A stretch of DNA of 5,166 nucleotides from Deinococcus sp. (GTDB taxonomy: Bacteria; Deinococcota; Deinococci; JACQHA01): the NCBI GenBank assembly GCA_016199255.1, contig JACQHA010000384.1:1-5166 (forward strand), written 5' to 3'. The notes under the pieces are model-generated. The model was given only the letters and a program-made list of their open reading frames with translations, was not told the origin of the DNA and ran no database searches. Position 1 is the first letter of the stretch, and each line of letters opens with the position of its first letter. The position numbers were made by a program, and so were the translations under genes. This document shows, in pieces, positions 1 to 4,518 of the stretch.

Positions 1-1
1 C

Positions 2-118
2 AACCAGTTCCTGGGCGACGTGAGCCGGGTGATTGTCAGCGCCACGGTGCGGGCCTTCGTGGACCCCCGGCGGCTGGACCTGGGCTTCCAGGTGGTGACC
101 AACGATCTCAGGCAGTAA
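2..118 (+). CDS. C-terminal end of an unrecognised protein (5' end outside window)
   Basis: An open frame enters from the left edge and ends at TAA (116-118), giving 38 residues that finish in VVTNDLRQ. Codon third positions are strongly G/C, unlike the other two frames here, so it looks genuinely coding. The fragment alternates hydrophobic and polar residues (VIVSATVRAF, then LDLGFQVV), which suggests beta strands, but there is no family motif. The copper chaperone gene starts 10 nt after its stop, and that gene's ribosome binding site overlaps the stop codon, so the two are probably co-transcribed. I do not recognise the family and propose no function. Confidence 0.6.
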   Translation, partial: NQFLGDVSRVIVSATVRAFVDPRRLDLGFQVVTNDLRQ

Positions 119-128
119 GGGGGAAGCC

Positions 129-341
129 ATGCAGAAGCTGACCTTGCAAGTAACAGGGATGACCTGCGGCCACTGCCAGGCTACGGTGGAGAAAGCCCTG
201 AAGAAAATAGCCGGGGTGCGGCGGGCGCAGGTGAGCCTGGGGCAGAGCCAGGCGCTTATTGAGTTTGATCCGGCCCGGGCCAGCGTGGCGCAGCTCGTGG
301 CGGCGGTGGAGGCAGCAGGCTATCAGGCTCAGGCCCTATAG
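129..341 (+). CDS. copZ: CopZ-like copper chaperone (heavy-metal-associated domain)
   Basis: This 70-residue protein is a single HMA domain with no signal peptide, so it is cytosolic. The metal site is GMTCGHC at residues 10-16, with Cys13 and Cys16 as the expected ligands for Cu(I). The rest follows the usual ferredoxin-like fold, ending in VEAAGYQA, and the length is typical for stand-alone CopZ proteins (about 68-70 aa). Such chaperones deliver Cu(I) to P-type ATPases or copper regulators. The ATG at 129 is preceded by an AAGGGGGA ribosome binding site (117-124) that overlaps the upstream stop codon. No CopA ATPase or CsoR/CopY regulator is in view, so copper specificity rests on the motif alone; mercury or another soft metal is possible. 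The blue-copper lipoprotein gene at 3324-3905 is the only other copper-related gene visible. Confidence 0.9.
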   Translation: MQKLTLQVTGMTCGHCQATVEKALKKIAGVRRAQVSLGQSQALIEFDPARASVAQLVAAVEAAGYQAQAL

Positions 342-345
342 CGCC

Positions 346-374
346 TTGACCATCGCCAGGTTTTCCAATGTAGC
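346..374 (+). promoter_or_regulatory. Possible sigma-A-type promoter for hsp20 (weak)
   Basis: TTGACC (346-351), a good -35 match, lies just after the copZ stop and is followed by a 17-nt spacer and TGTAGC (369-374), a poor -10 match. It would give an hsp20 leader of about 160 nt. No inverted repeat of the CIRCE type and no clear heat-shock sigma promoter was found in the 197-nt gap (342-538). Apart from this candidate and the small hairpin at 509-525, I see nothing else in the gap. The -10 is weak, so this is tentative. Confidence 0.22.
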
Positions 375-508
375 GCACTGCCAGGCGGTCGGCAGGCCGG
401 TAGGGGCGGATGAGGGCCTGATTGGGGTACACGGCCCCTCCTACAGCTCTTAGGGTACGAGAGCAGGGGCCAGGGGAACCAGGACAGGGAAACGTACAAA
501 TAATGGGT

Positions 509-525
509 GGCGGCGGGTTGCCGCC
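509..525 (+). other. Small GC hairpin just before the hsp20 ribosome binding site
   Basis: GGCGGC (509-514), GGGTT loop (515-519) and GCCGCC (520-525) form a perfect 6-bp stem that ends 3 nt before the GGAGG at 529-533. It does not pair with the ribosome binding site itself. It could influence translation of hsp20 or be a chance feature of GC-rich sequence. Confidence 0.35.
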
Positions 526-528
526 TGT

Positions 529-533
529 GGAGG
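529..533 (+). promoter_or_regulatory. Ribosome binding site fixing the hsp20 start
   Basis: GGAGG lies 5 nt before the ATG at 539. The frame is open further upstream (TTG at 422, ATG at 503), but neither of those starts has a comparable site, so 539 is the likely start. Confidence 0.8.
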
Positions 534-538
534 TGAGC

Positions 539-970
539 ATGCCCAGAGATCTCTGGGATCCCACGAGTGTCTTGAGTAATATCCGCCGGGAGCTGGACCG
601 CTTTCTGGAGGAGCCCTATGCTAGCGTCCCCGGACAGCAGGGCTGGAGCCCGCCAGTGGACATCTTTGAGACTGAGCAGAGCCTGGTGATCAGGGCGGAG
701 CTCCCTGGGGTGCAGCAGAAGGATATTGAAATCACCGTGCAAGACGGTACCTTGGCCCTCAAGGGGAAGAAGGACCTGAGCCCTGACGTGCGCCGGGAGC
801 AGTACCACCGCATGGAGCGCACCTATGGGCCCTTCCAGCGCTCGTTCGCCCTGCCGCCGAACGTGAACCAGGAGAAAGTGAGCGCTAAATTTGCTGGTGG
901 CGTGCTGGAGATTACCCTGCCCAAGAGCGAGAAGGCTATATCACACCAGGTCCGGGTTGAAACCCAATAG
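539..970 (+). CDS. hsp20: Small heat-shock protein, Hsp20/alpha-crystallin family
   Basis: The product is a 143-aa cytosolic, ATP-independent chaperone of the class that holds unfolding proteins in large oligomers. The N-terminal arm (residues 1-36, RDLWDPTSVLSNIRRELDRF) is typical of bacterial class A Hsp20s. The alpha-crystallin domain begins at PPVDIFET (38-45), contains ELPGV (54-58), and ends with the hallmark AxxxGVL-type motif AKFAGGVL (116-123) followed by EITLPK. The C-terminal tail carries VRV (138-140), an [I/V]-x-[I/V] motif used for oligomer contacts. The length is normal for the family. The start at 539 is set by GGAGG at 529-533. The gene is preceded by a 197-nt leader and converges on the anti-sigma gene, with 16 nt between the stop codons and no obvious shared terminator. 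Confidence 0.96.
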   Translation: MPRDLWDPTSVLSNIRRELDRFLEEPYASVPGQQGWSPPVDIFETEQSLVIRAELPGVQQKDIEITVQDGTLALKGKKDLSPDVRREQYHRMERTYGPFQRSFALPPNVNQEKVSAKFAGGVLEITLPKSEKAISHQVRVETQ

Positions 971-986
971 CTCTGGGGTGTGGTCG

Positions 987-1982
987 TCAACCAGTGTTAG
1001 ACACAGTTCCGACGGGTGTGAGCTGCACCGAGTCCAGGATCCGGCTTAGTTCGGTCTGGTCCAGGTCTCCAATCAACACTAGTTCAAACCCACCGCGCAC
1101 TAGCCGCTGCACTGGCCCGGCGCTCGAGCGCTCCTCCTGCCACAGGGGCGCCTGGCGAATAAACAGCGTGAGCAGGTTGAAGCCGTCACTGAACGTTACT
1201 GTAGCGCGGTAACTGCTGCCCAGCCGGACCCAGCGGGTTTCCAAAAGCTCATAGCCCGGAGGCAGGTAGGAAGGCAGCACTGGCGGCGGCAGTGCCGGGC
1301 CGCTGAGCCAGTCCAGCTGGAGCGCTGGCCCCGGCTGGGGCAGCTGGCTGAAGGCCAAGAGGGAGCGGCGCTCGCTCAGGGCGCCGTCGGCGGCAAAGGT
1401 CTCGCTGGCCAGCCGCAGGCCAGTGGCCACGTCCAGCCAGAGCCGGTACCAGGGACTCCGGGCATGGCGGGGACGGGCGGTGATGACCCAAGCCAGCCGG
1501 CCGGCGGTCCAGGAGATACCGCTGAGGGCAAAGCGGTAGTTGCGCAGGGCCAGCTCTGCTGGCAAAGCCAGCTCATCTCTCAGGGACCCCACCTCTTGGG
1601 TCAGGGGCCTGAGGTCCAAATAGGGAACCTCCACTTGTTCCGTGGCGCGGAAGGTGATGGTCTGCGCCGCCGCCAGGCTGCGCTGGAAGAAGTGAGCAGC
1701 CAGGGCTCTGCTGGCCAGCGGCCAGGCTAGCAGCCCTATAAGCGCTGCCCCGGCCAGCGCCGCCAGCACCCGGCGCCGCTGCCGGCCAGCGCGCTGCCGC
1801 ACTGCCGCGGCCAAGCCACTAGAGGTGGAGCCAGGGGGAGCCAAGAGCGCGTCCAGCGCCTGATAGGTGACGATTATGCGCTGGCAGTGCTGACAGGCGG
1901 TCAGGTGAGCCGCCAGCGCCCCTTGGTCTAGCTCGCCGTCAATATAGGCCGAGAGTTCTAGCCTAGAAGGACAGGTCATCAT
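987..1982 (-). CDS. Membrane-bound zinc anti-sigma factor with an RseB/MucB-like outer domain
   Basis: Numbered from the ATG at 1982 (331 aa), the cytosolic part is a zinc anti-sigma domain: DGEL (15-18), then H26-x3-C30-x2-C33 (HLTACQHC), with an extra Cys4. An arginine-rich stretch (RQRRR, 67-71) precedes one transmembrane helix at about 72-91. The outer part resembles RseB/MucB: YRLWLDVATGLRL with a following DGALSE matches the LolA-like half, and LPPGYEL (about 240-246) and FSDGFN (264-269) match the RseB C-terminal domain. DUF4367 is an alternative label for that last part. In the RseA/RseB pathway these roles belong to two proteins; here they appear fused. The start overlaps the sigma gene end by 20 nt, which implies translational coupling and a cognate pair. 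A second ATG at 1979 is equally possible. An in-frame ATG at 2030 is less likely because it precedes the conserved domain by 16 unrelated residues. Confidence 0.9.
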   Translation of the reverse strand: MMTCPSRLELSAYIDGELDQGALAAHLTACQHCQRIIVTYQALDALLAPPGSTSSGLAAAVRQRAGRQRRRVLAALAGAALIGLLAWPLASRALAAHFFQRSLAAAQTITFRATEQVEVPYLDLRPLTQEVGSLRDELALPAELALRNYRFALSGISWTAGRLAWVITARPRHARSPWYRLWLDVATGLRLASETFAADGALSERRSLLAFSQLPQPGPALQLDWLSGPALPPPVLPSYLPPGYELLETRWVRLGSSYRATVTFSDGFNLLTLFIRQAPLWQEERSSAGPVQRLVRGGFELVLIGDLDQTELSRILDSVQLTPVGTVSNTG

Positions 1983-2559
1983 CGCTGTAGCCCAAGAGCG
2001 CCAACTGGCGCCGCAGCTGCTCCCGGGCATAGAAAAGCCGGGAGCGCACCGTGCCCACCTGGCAACCTAGCACCTGGGCGATCTGGCTATAACTCAGCCC
2101 GCCAGTGGCGCGCAGCACCAGCACCGCGCGCTGTGGCCAGGCCAGCGCCCCCAGGGCCTGCTCCAGGGCCCGGCCCATCTCCCTGCCCTGGGCCACCTCA
2201 GGCGGCGGCTGGACCGGGGAGGGTTCCTGGCTAGCGAGCGGCGGCCGGGAGCGCCGGGCGGCGCCGTAGGCGGTGCGCAGGGTGATGCGGTACAGCCAGG
2301 TGCCCAGAGCAGAGTGCCCCCTAAAGCTCCCCAGCCCCCGGTAGGCCGCCAGAAAGGCCTCCTGCGCCACATCCCAGGCGCTAGCCTGGCCCACCAGGCG
2401 CTGGGCCAGGGCCAGCACTTGACCACCATAGCGCCGCACTAACTCATCAAAGGCATCGCTGGTACCGCTTCTGGCCAGGTACACCAGCTGCTCATCGGAG
2501 CACTGGGTCAGGGACATGGTCAGGGGCAGGTCACTGGCTAGCGGTAGCGATCTTGGCAT
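1963..2559 (-). CDS. ECF-family RNA polymerase sigma factor (RpoE/SigW-like)
   Basis: This 198-aa protein has the two domains of group 4 sigma factors. Region 2 spans about residues 34-100, with DAFDELVRRY, WDVAQEAFLAAYRGLGSFRG and TWLYRIT (87-93). A proline-rich linker follows at about 100-122. Region 4 spans about 130-186, with the helix-turn-helix LSYSQIAQVLGC and VGTVRSRLFYAREQLRR. It redirects RNA polymerase to -35/-10 elements of stress promoters. The start at 2559 has GGAGG 6 nt upstream (2566-2570) and adds 14 residues ahead of MSLTQCSDEQL. The ATG at 2517 would give a more usual N-terminus but has no ribosome binding site. The gene overlaps the coiled-coil gene upstream by 29 nt and the anti-sigma gene downstream by 20 nt, so its synthesis is probably coupled to both. 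Region 2 has WDVAQEAF where many relatives have a DAEDLVQETF-like sequence, a modest variation. Confidence 0.96.
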   Translation of the reverse strand: MPRSLPLASDLPLTMSLTQCSDEQLVYLARSGTSDAFDELVRRYGGQVLALAQRLVGQASAWDVAQEAFLAAYRGLGSFRGHSALGTWLYRITLRTAYGAARRSRPPLASQEPSPVQPPPEVAQGREMGRALEQALGALAWPQRAVLVLRATGGLSYSQIAQVLGCQVGTVRSRLFYAREQLRRQLALLGYSDDDLSF

Positions 2560-3265
2560 CTATAGCCTCCACTACTCGGGGCGACAAGAGCAGGTTCACC
2601 GCTGCTTCCTCCAGTTTAGCCCGGAACTCCTCCTGGCGCATGAACTGGCCGCGCCGCAGCACATCAATCACCAGGTCAGGATTGATGCCCTGCCGGGCCA
2701 GCACGTGCACAATCTCCTCCAGCTGCTCTGGGCTGATGGCCTGGTGCAGCCCCTCAGCCAGTTCAGGATTCTCACGGCTGACCTGCTCGGCGGCTATGTC
2801 CAGGAGTACGTTAAAGCCTGGGCCCAGCAGCTCGCGGATGGCGTGGCGGCCCCGCTGGAGCTGCTCCTGCAATGCTACCAGCCGCTCTTGGTGCTGCTGC
2901 TCCAGCTCCTTGAGGCGCAGATAGCTAGGGTCGAGGCGCAGCAGCTCCTGGCGCACGGCGCTCAGGAACTCCAGGTGCACCTGGCGCATCAGGCTCTGCA
3001 CCTCCAGCTGCTGAGCCACCAGGGCTCTTAAAGAGTGCAGCCGCTCTAGTTCTTCTAGCTCCAGCTTGGCCAAGAGCGATAGCGCCTCTACCTGAGCCTG
3101 GAGCTCTTCTAGTTGCTCCTGGGTCACGGCTGCTGCTGGTGTAGGCTGGGATGGTGGGGTCGCCTCCTGGGCTAGGGCCGAGATGGTACTGAAGAGGAGC
3201 GTCGCCAGCAACATGAGCGCAACCTGGCTAAGGCCTCTCCGCCAGGTATATGGGCGCTGATTCAT
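2531..3265 (-). CDS. Secreted coiled-coil protein of unknown function, first gene of the sigma operon
   Basis: The 244-aa product begins with a Sec signal peptide: RR at 9-10, a hydrophobic core at about 12-30, and probable cleavage after SALA at residue 32. A short Pro/Thr/Ala-rich linker follows (35-47). Residues about 48-150 are rich in Leu, Glu and Gln in heptad-like spacing (EQLEELQAQVEAL, LELEELERLHSL, LKELEQQHQERLVALQEQL), which predicts a long coiled coil. The C-terminal third (from LLGPGFNVLLDI) is also helical and includes VLARQGINPDLVIDVL. The ATG at 3265 is chosen because GGAGG lies 5 nt upstream; an ATG at 3277 has no such site. The overlap with the sigma gene suggests a partner or regulator of that pathway. 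In general character it recalls extracytoplasmic CpxP/Spy-type or heavy-metal-sensor proteins, but I see no LTxxQ motif, so the family is unassigned. Confidence 0.88.
   Translation of the reverse strand: MNQRPYTWRRGLSQVALMLLATLLFSTISALAQEATPPSQPTPAAAVTQEQLEELQAQVEALSLLAKLELEELERLHSLRALVAQQLEVQSLMRQVHLEFLSAVRQELLRLDPSYLRLKELEQQHQERLVALQEQLQRGRHAIRELLGPGFNVLLDIAAEQVSRENPELAEGLHQAISPEQLEEIVHVLARQGINPDLVIDVLRRGQFMRQEEFRAKLEEAAVNLLLSPRVVEAIDAKIATASQ
2566..2570 (-). promoter_or_regulatory. Ribosome binding site for the sigma gene, inside the upstream gene
   Basis: GGAGG on the minus strand lies within the coding sequence of the coiled-coil gene and 6 nt before the ATG at 2559. It supports the longer sigma-factor start and implies that ribosomes finishing the upstream gene re-enter here. 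Confidence 0.6.
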
Positions 3266-3270
3266 AGCTA

Positions 3271-3275
3271 CCTCC
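3271..3275 (-). promoter_or_regulatory. Ribosome binding site fixing the coiled-coil gene start
   Basis: GGAGG on the minus strand lies 5 nt before the ATG at 3265. It overlaps the alternative ATG at 3277 by one base, which rules out use of this site for that start. Confidence 0.8.
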
Positions 3276-3285
3276 ATTTCGCCCC

Positions 3286-3315
3286 TTAGAGGCGGGAAGT
3301 GGGGAAGAAGTTCAA
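3286..3315 (-). promoter_or_regulatory. Candidate ECF (sigma-E-type) promoter of the sigma operon
   Basis: On the minus strand TTGAACTT (3315-3308) is followed by a 17-nt spacer and TCTAA (3290-3286). The E. coli sigma-E consensus is GGAACTT and TCnnA with a spacer of about 16 nt, so this matches 6 of 7 bases at -35 and the conserved bases at -10. Transcription would start near 3280, leaving a short leader that still holds the ribosome binding site at 3271-3275. It sits in the 58-nt gap between the copper lipoprotein gene and the coiled-coil gene, where an autoregulated promoter would be expected. Promoter preference of this sigma factor is unknown, so the match is suggestive only. Confidence 0.4.
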
Positions 3316-3323
3316 GTGTGGTA

Positions 3324-3905
3324 TTACCGTCCCAGCCCCTTAGCCCAGGCAGTCAGCTCGTCAAACTTGGCCACTGCCTTGTCCGGCAGGTGGACATCGC
3401 TGGAGAGTGGACTCAGGCCTGGGCCGTCCAGCGCCCGCCCTACCACCATGGCGCCCAGCATCCCCTCAAACTCATGGGCGGTGCACATATAGTCGTACAC
3501 GCCCTCCACCTGGAAGACATGTTCGAAAGCATTGCCTGGATTCAGCAAATTCCCTGAATCCCAGGAGGCGGCACCTGGGGGGATGCGCAGGAATCTGCCA
3601 TTGTCGGGGTGATACGCCGTGCTGCTGTGTACCCCAGAGTCAATCACCCAGCGCACCGTGTCACCAGGGGCAATCTGCAGCCGGTCCGGCTCAAATGCAA
3701 AGATTAAGCCCTGATCGCTGCGGTGGATGGCCATTTTCACTTCATAGGTCTGGGGAGTGCGGGTCTGCGCTGTGCTGGCCGTGCTTGGGACGGCGGCAGG
3801 CGTGGTGGAGGTAGCCGGCTTCTGCCTGCACCCGGTGAGGGCTATGAGCACCAGCACCACCAGTCCCTGGAGCCACTGCCTGCTAGCCAGCTTGGTGCCT
3901 TGCAT
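3324..3905 (-). CDS. Plastocyanin-like blue-copper lipoprotein (cupredoxin)
   Basis: The 193-aa product carries a lipoprotein signal ending in LTGC with Cys26 as the lipidated residue, then a Ser/Thr/Pro/Ala-rich tether (27-52). One cupredoxin domain follows (about 54-156). The type 1 copper ligands are visible as His93 (GVHSSTAYHP) and the Cys141-x2-His144-x4-Met149 loop (CTAHEFEGM), with plastocyanin spacing. PPGAASWDSGNLL and FEHVFQVEGVYDY are typical of a cupredoxin group I associate with haloarchaea and Chloroflexota. The likely role is single-electron transfer at the outer face of the membrane; the redox partner is not in view. A 37-residue C-terminal tail (LSPLSSDVHLPDKAVAKF and onward) goes beyond the domain. 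The start is supported by AGGAGA 5 nt upstream (3911-3916). It lies 58 nt upstream of the sigma operon in the same direction, so read-through is possible. Confidence 0.93.
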   Translation of the reverse strand: MQGTKLASRQWLQGLVVLVLIALTGCRQKPATSTTPAAVPSTASTAQTRTPQTYEVKMAIHRSDQGLIFAFEPDRLQIAPGDTVRWVIDSGVHSSTAYHPDNGRFLRIPPGAASWDSGNLLNPGNAFEHVFQVEGVYDYMCTAHEFEGMLGAMVVGRALDGPGLSPLSSDVHLPDKAVAKFDELTAWAKGLGR

Positions 3906-3926
3906 TCTGGTCTCCTAGTAAGGGCC

Positions 3927-3960
3927 GAGGGCGGGCCTTCTGCTAGGAAAGCCCGCCCTC
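3927..3960. terminator. Strong GC hairpin between CHRD and copper-lipoprotein genes
   Basis: GAGGGCGGGC (3927-3936) and GCCCGCCCTC (3951-3960) form a perfect 10-bp stem. Past one C/A mismatch the stem adds TTC/GAA, leaving a 6-nt loop (3941-3946). Neither strand has a run of T after the stem, so it is not a classical intrinsic terminator. It could be a T-poor terminator, a partial read-through point or a 3'-end stabiliser for the CHRD message. It ends 10 nt before the AGGAGA site of the copper lipoprotein gene. Confidence 0.5.
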
Positions 3961-3976
3961 AGTCGCCAGCTGTTTG

Positions 3977-4432
3977 CTAGTTGGCGGTGACCTGTCCACG
4001 GATTTCGCCAGCCGGGTTCTGGGCGGTGTGGATGTTGACGTAGAGGTTGCCAGCCAGGAGGGCAGCCACTAGCTCCGGGGTGAGGGGCTCGGCGTCACTG
4101 GGGGTCCAGGTGCCGAAGGTGCTGTTGCCGTTAAAGAATGGAATGGTATGGACCACTCCCCCTGCCGTGCCCGCTGGGGCATTGTGGAAGTGGGCGGCGG
4201 CGATGGGGCCACTGAGGTCGGTGACGGTGAGGTAGAAATTCACGTTGGTGCCGTCAAACACCACTGAGGCGGTGCCACTGGGGTTGCCAGTCACAGTAGG
4301 GGTCGGCACTTCCTGAGCAGTGTTCAGTACTGCCATGAAGCTGGTGGTACCAGACTGGGCAACGCTACCACTGGACGGCAGCAGGAAAGGTGCGACCGCC
4401 AGAACCAAAATAAGCACTGAGATTTTTCGCAT
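3977..4432 (-). CDS. Secreted CHRD-domain protein
   Basis: The 151-aa product has a Sec signal peptide (RK then a hydrophobic core at about 4-19, probable cleavage after SVA at residue 25). A single CHRD domain fills the rest. Hallmarks seen are the opening FMAVLNTAQEVP (32-43), the AAAHFH motif with His81 and His83, a middle region with PLTPELVAALLAGNLYVNIHT, and the closing NPAGEIRGQV (139-148). CHRD domains were named from chordin; their role in bacteria is not established. The two histidines plus His135 could bind metal, but that is speculation. The ATG at 4432 is preferred because an AAAGGAGG ribosome binding site (4440-4447) lies 7 nt upstream; a TTG two codons earlier is only 1 nt from that site. 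It is transcribed in the same direction as the copper lipoprotein gene, with a hairpin in the 71-nt gap. Confidence 0.93.
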   Translation of the reverse strand: MRKISVLILVLAVAPFLLPSSGSVAQSGTTSFMAVLNTAQEVPTPTVTGNPSGTASVVFDGTNVNFYLTVTDLSGPIAAAHFHNAPAGTAGGVVHTIPFFNGNSTFGTWTPSDAEPLTPELVAALLAGNLYVNIHTAQNPAGEIRGQVTAN

Positions 4433-4439
4433 TACCAAT

Positions 4440-4447
4440 CCTCCTTT
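4440..4447 (-). promoter_or_regulatory. Ribosome binding site fixing the CHRD gene start
   Basis: AAAGGAGG on the minus strand, an almost full match to the 16S anti-Shine-Dalgarno tail, lies 7 nt before the ATG at 4432. It partly overlaps the palindrome at 4446-4457. Confidence 0.8.
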
Positions 4448-4457
4448 GGTATACCAA
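4446..4457. promoter_or_regulatory. Perfect 12-bp palindrome TTGGTATACCAA, possible operator
   Basis: The palindrome abuts the CHRD gene's ribosome binding site and shares its first AA with it. It could be a repressor site between promoter and gene, or a short RNA hairpin (UUGG/CCAA with a UAUA loop) that limits access to the site. No regulator can be named from the sequence. Confidence 0.35.
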
Positions 4458-4504
4458 GTTCTTCCTGGGACACCTTAGCAGGCGTGGCCCCAGCATGGGT
4501 AAGA

Positions 4505-4510
4505 AATATA
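4505..4510 (-). promoter_or_regulatory. Possible -10 element upstream of the CHRD gene
   Basis: TATATT (minus strand, 4510-4505) matches TATAAT in five of six bases and lies in the only A/T-rich stretch between the phosphatase stop (4519) and the CHRD gene. No convincing -35 is found 16-18 nt upstream and no extended -10 TG is present, so the assignment is weak. It would give a leader of about 65 nt that includes the palindrome at 4446-4457. Confidence 0.25.
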
Positions 4511-4518
4511 AGAGCGCC

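Noticed and set aside
425..461. Repeated GGGTAC (about 425-430 and 453-458) as a possible copper-regulator box
   Set aside because: The repeat is only 6 bp, the flanks do not match a TACANNTGTA-type copper operator, and there is no symmetry.
422..538. N-terminal extension of Hsp20 from a TTG at 422 or ATG at 503
   Set aside because: The extra residues are unlike Hsp20 N-termini and neither start has a good ribosome binding site; GGAGG at 529-533 points to 539.
329..808. Minus-strand open frame of 159 codons
   Set aside because: It is antisense to hsp20, whose protein has clear family motifs; the translation has no recognisable domain.
971..986. Terminator between the convergent hsp20 and anti-sigma genes
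   Set aside because: The 16-nt gap and its surroundings contain no stem with a T tract.
2516..3031. Long plus-strand open frame of 171 codons
   Set aside because: It lies antisense to the coiled-coil gene, has no ribosome binding site, and its Leu/Gln-rich translation is the mirror of the heptad codons on the other strand.
3032..3120. Repeated TTCTAG-containing segments as a DNA repeat
   Set aside because: They encode Leu-Glu-Glu-Leu heptads of the coiled coil, which explains the similarity.
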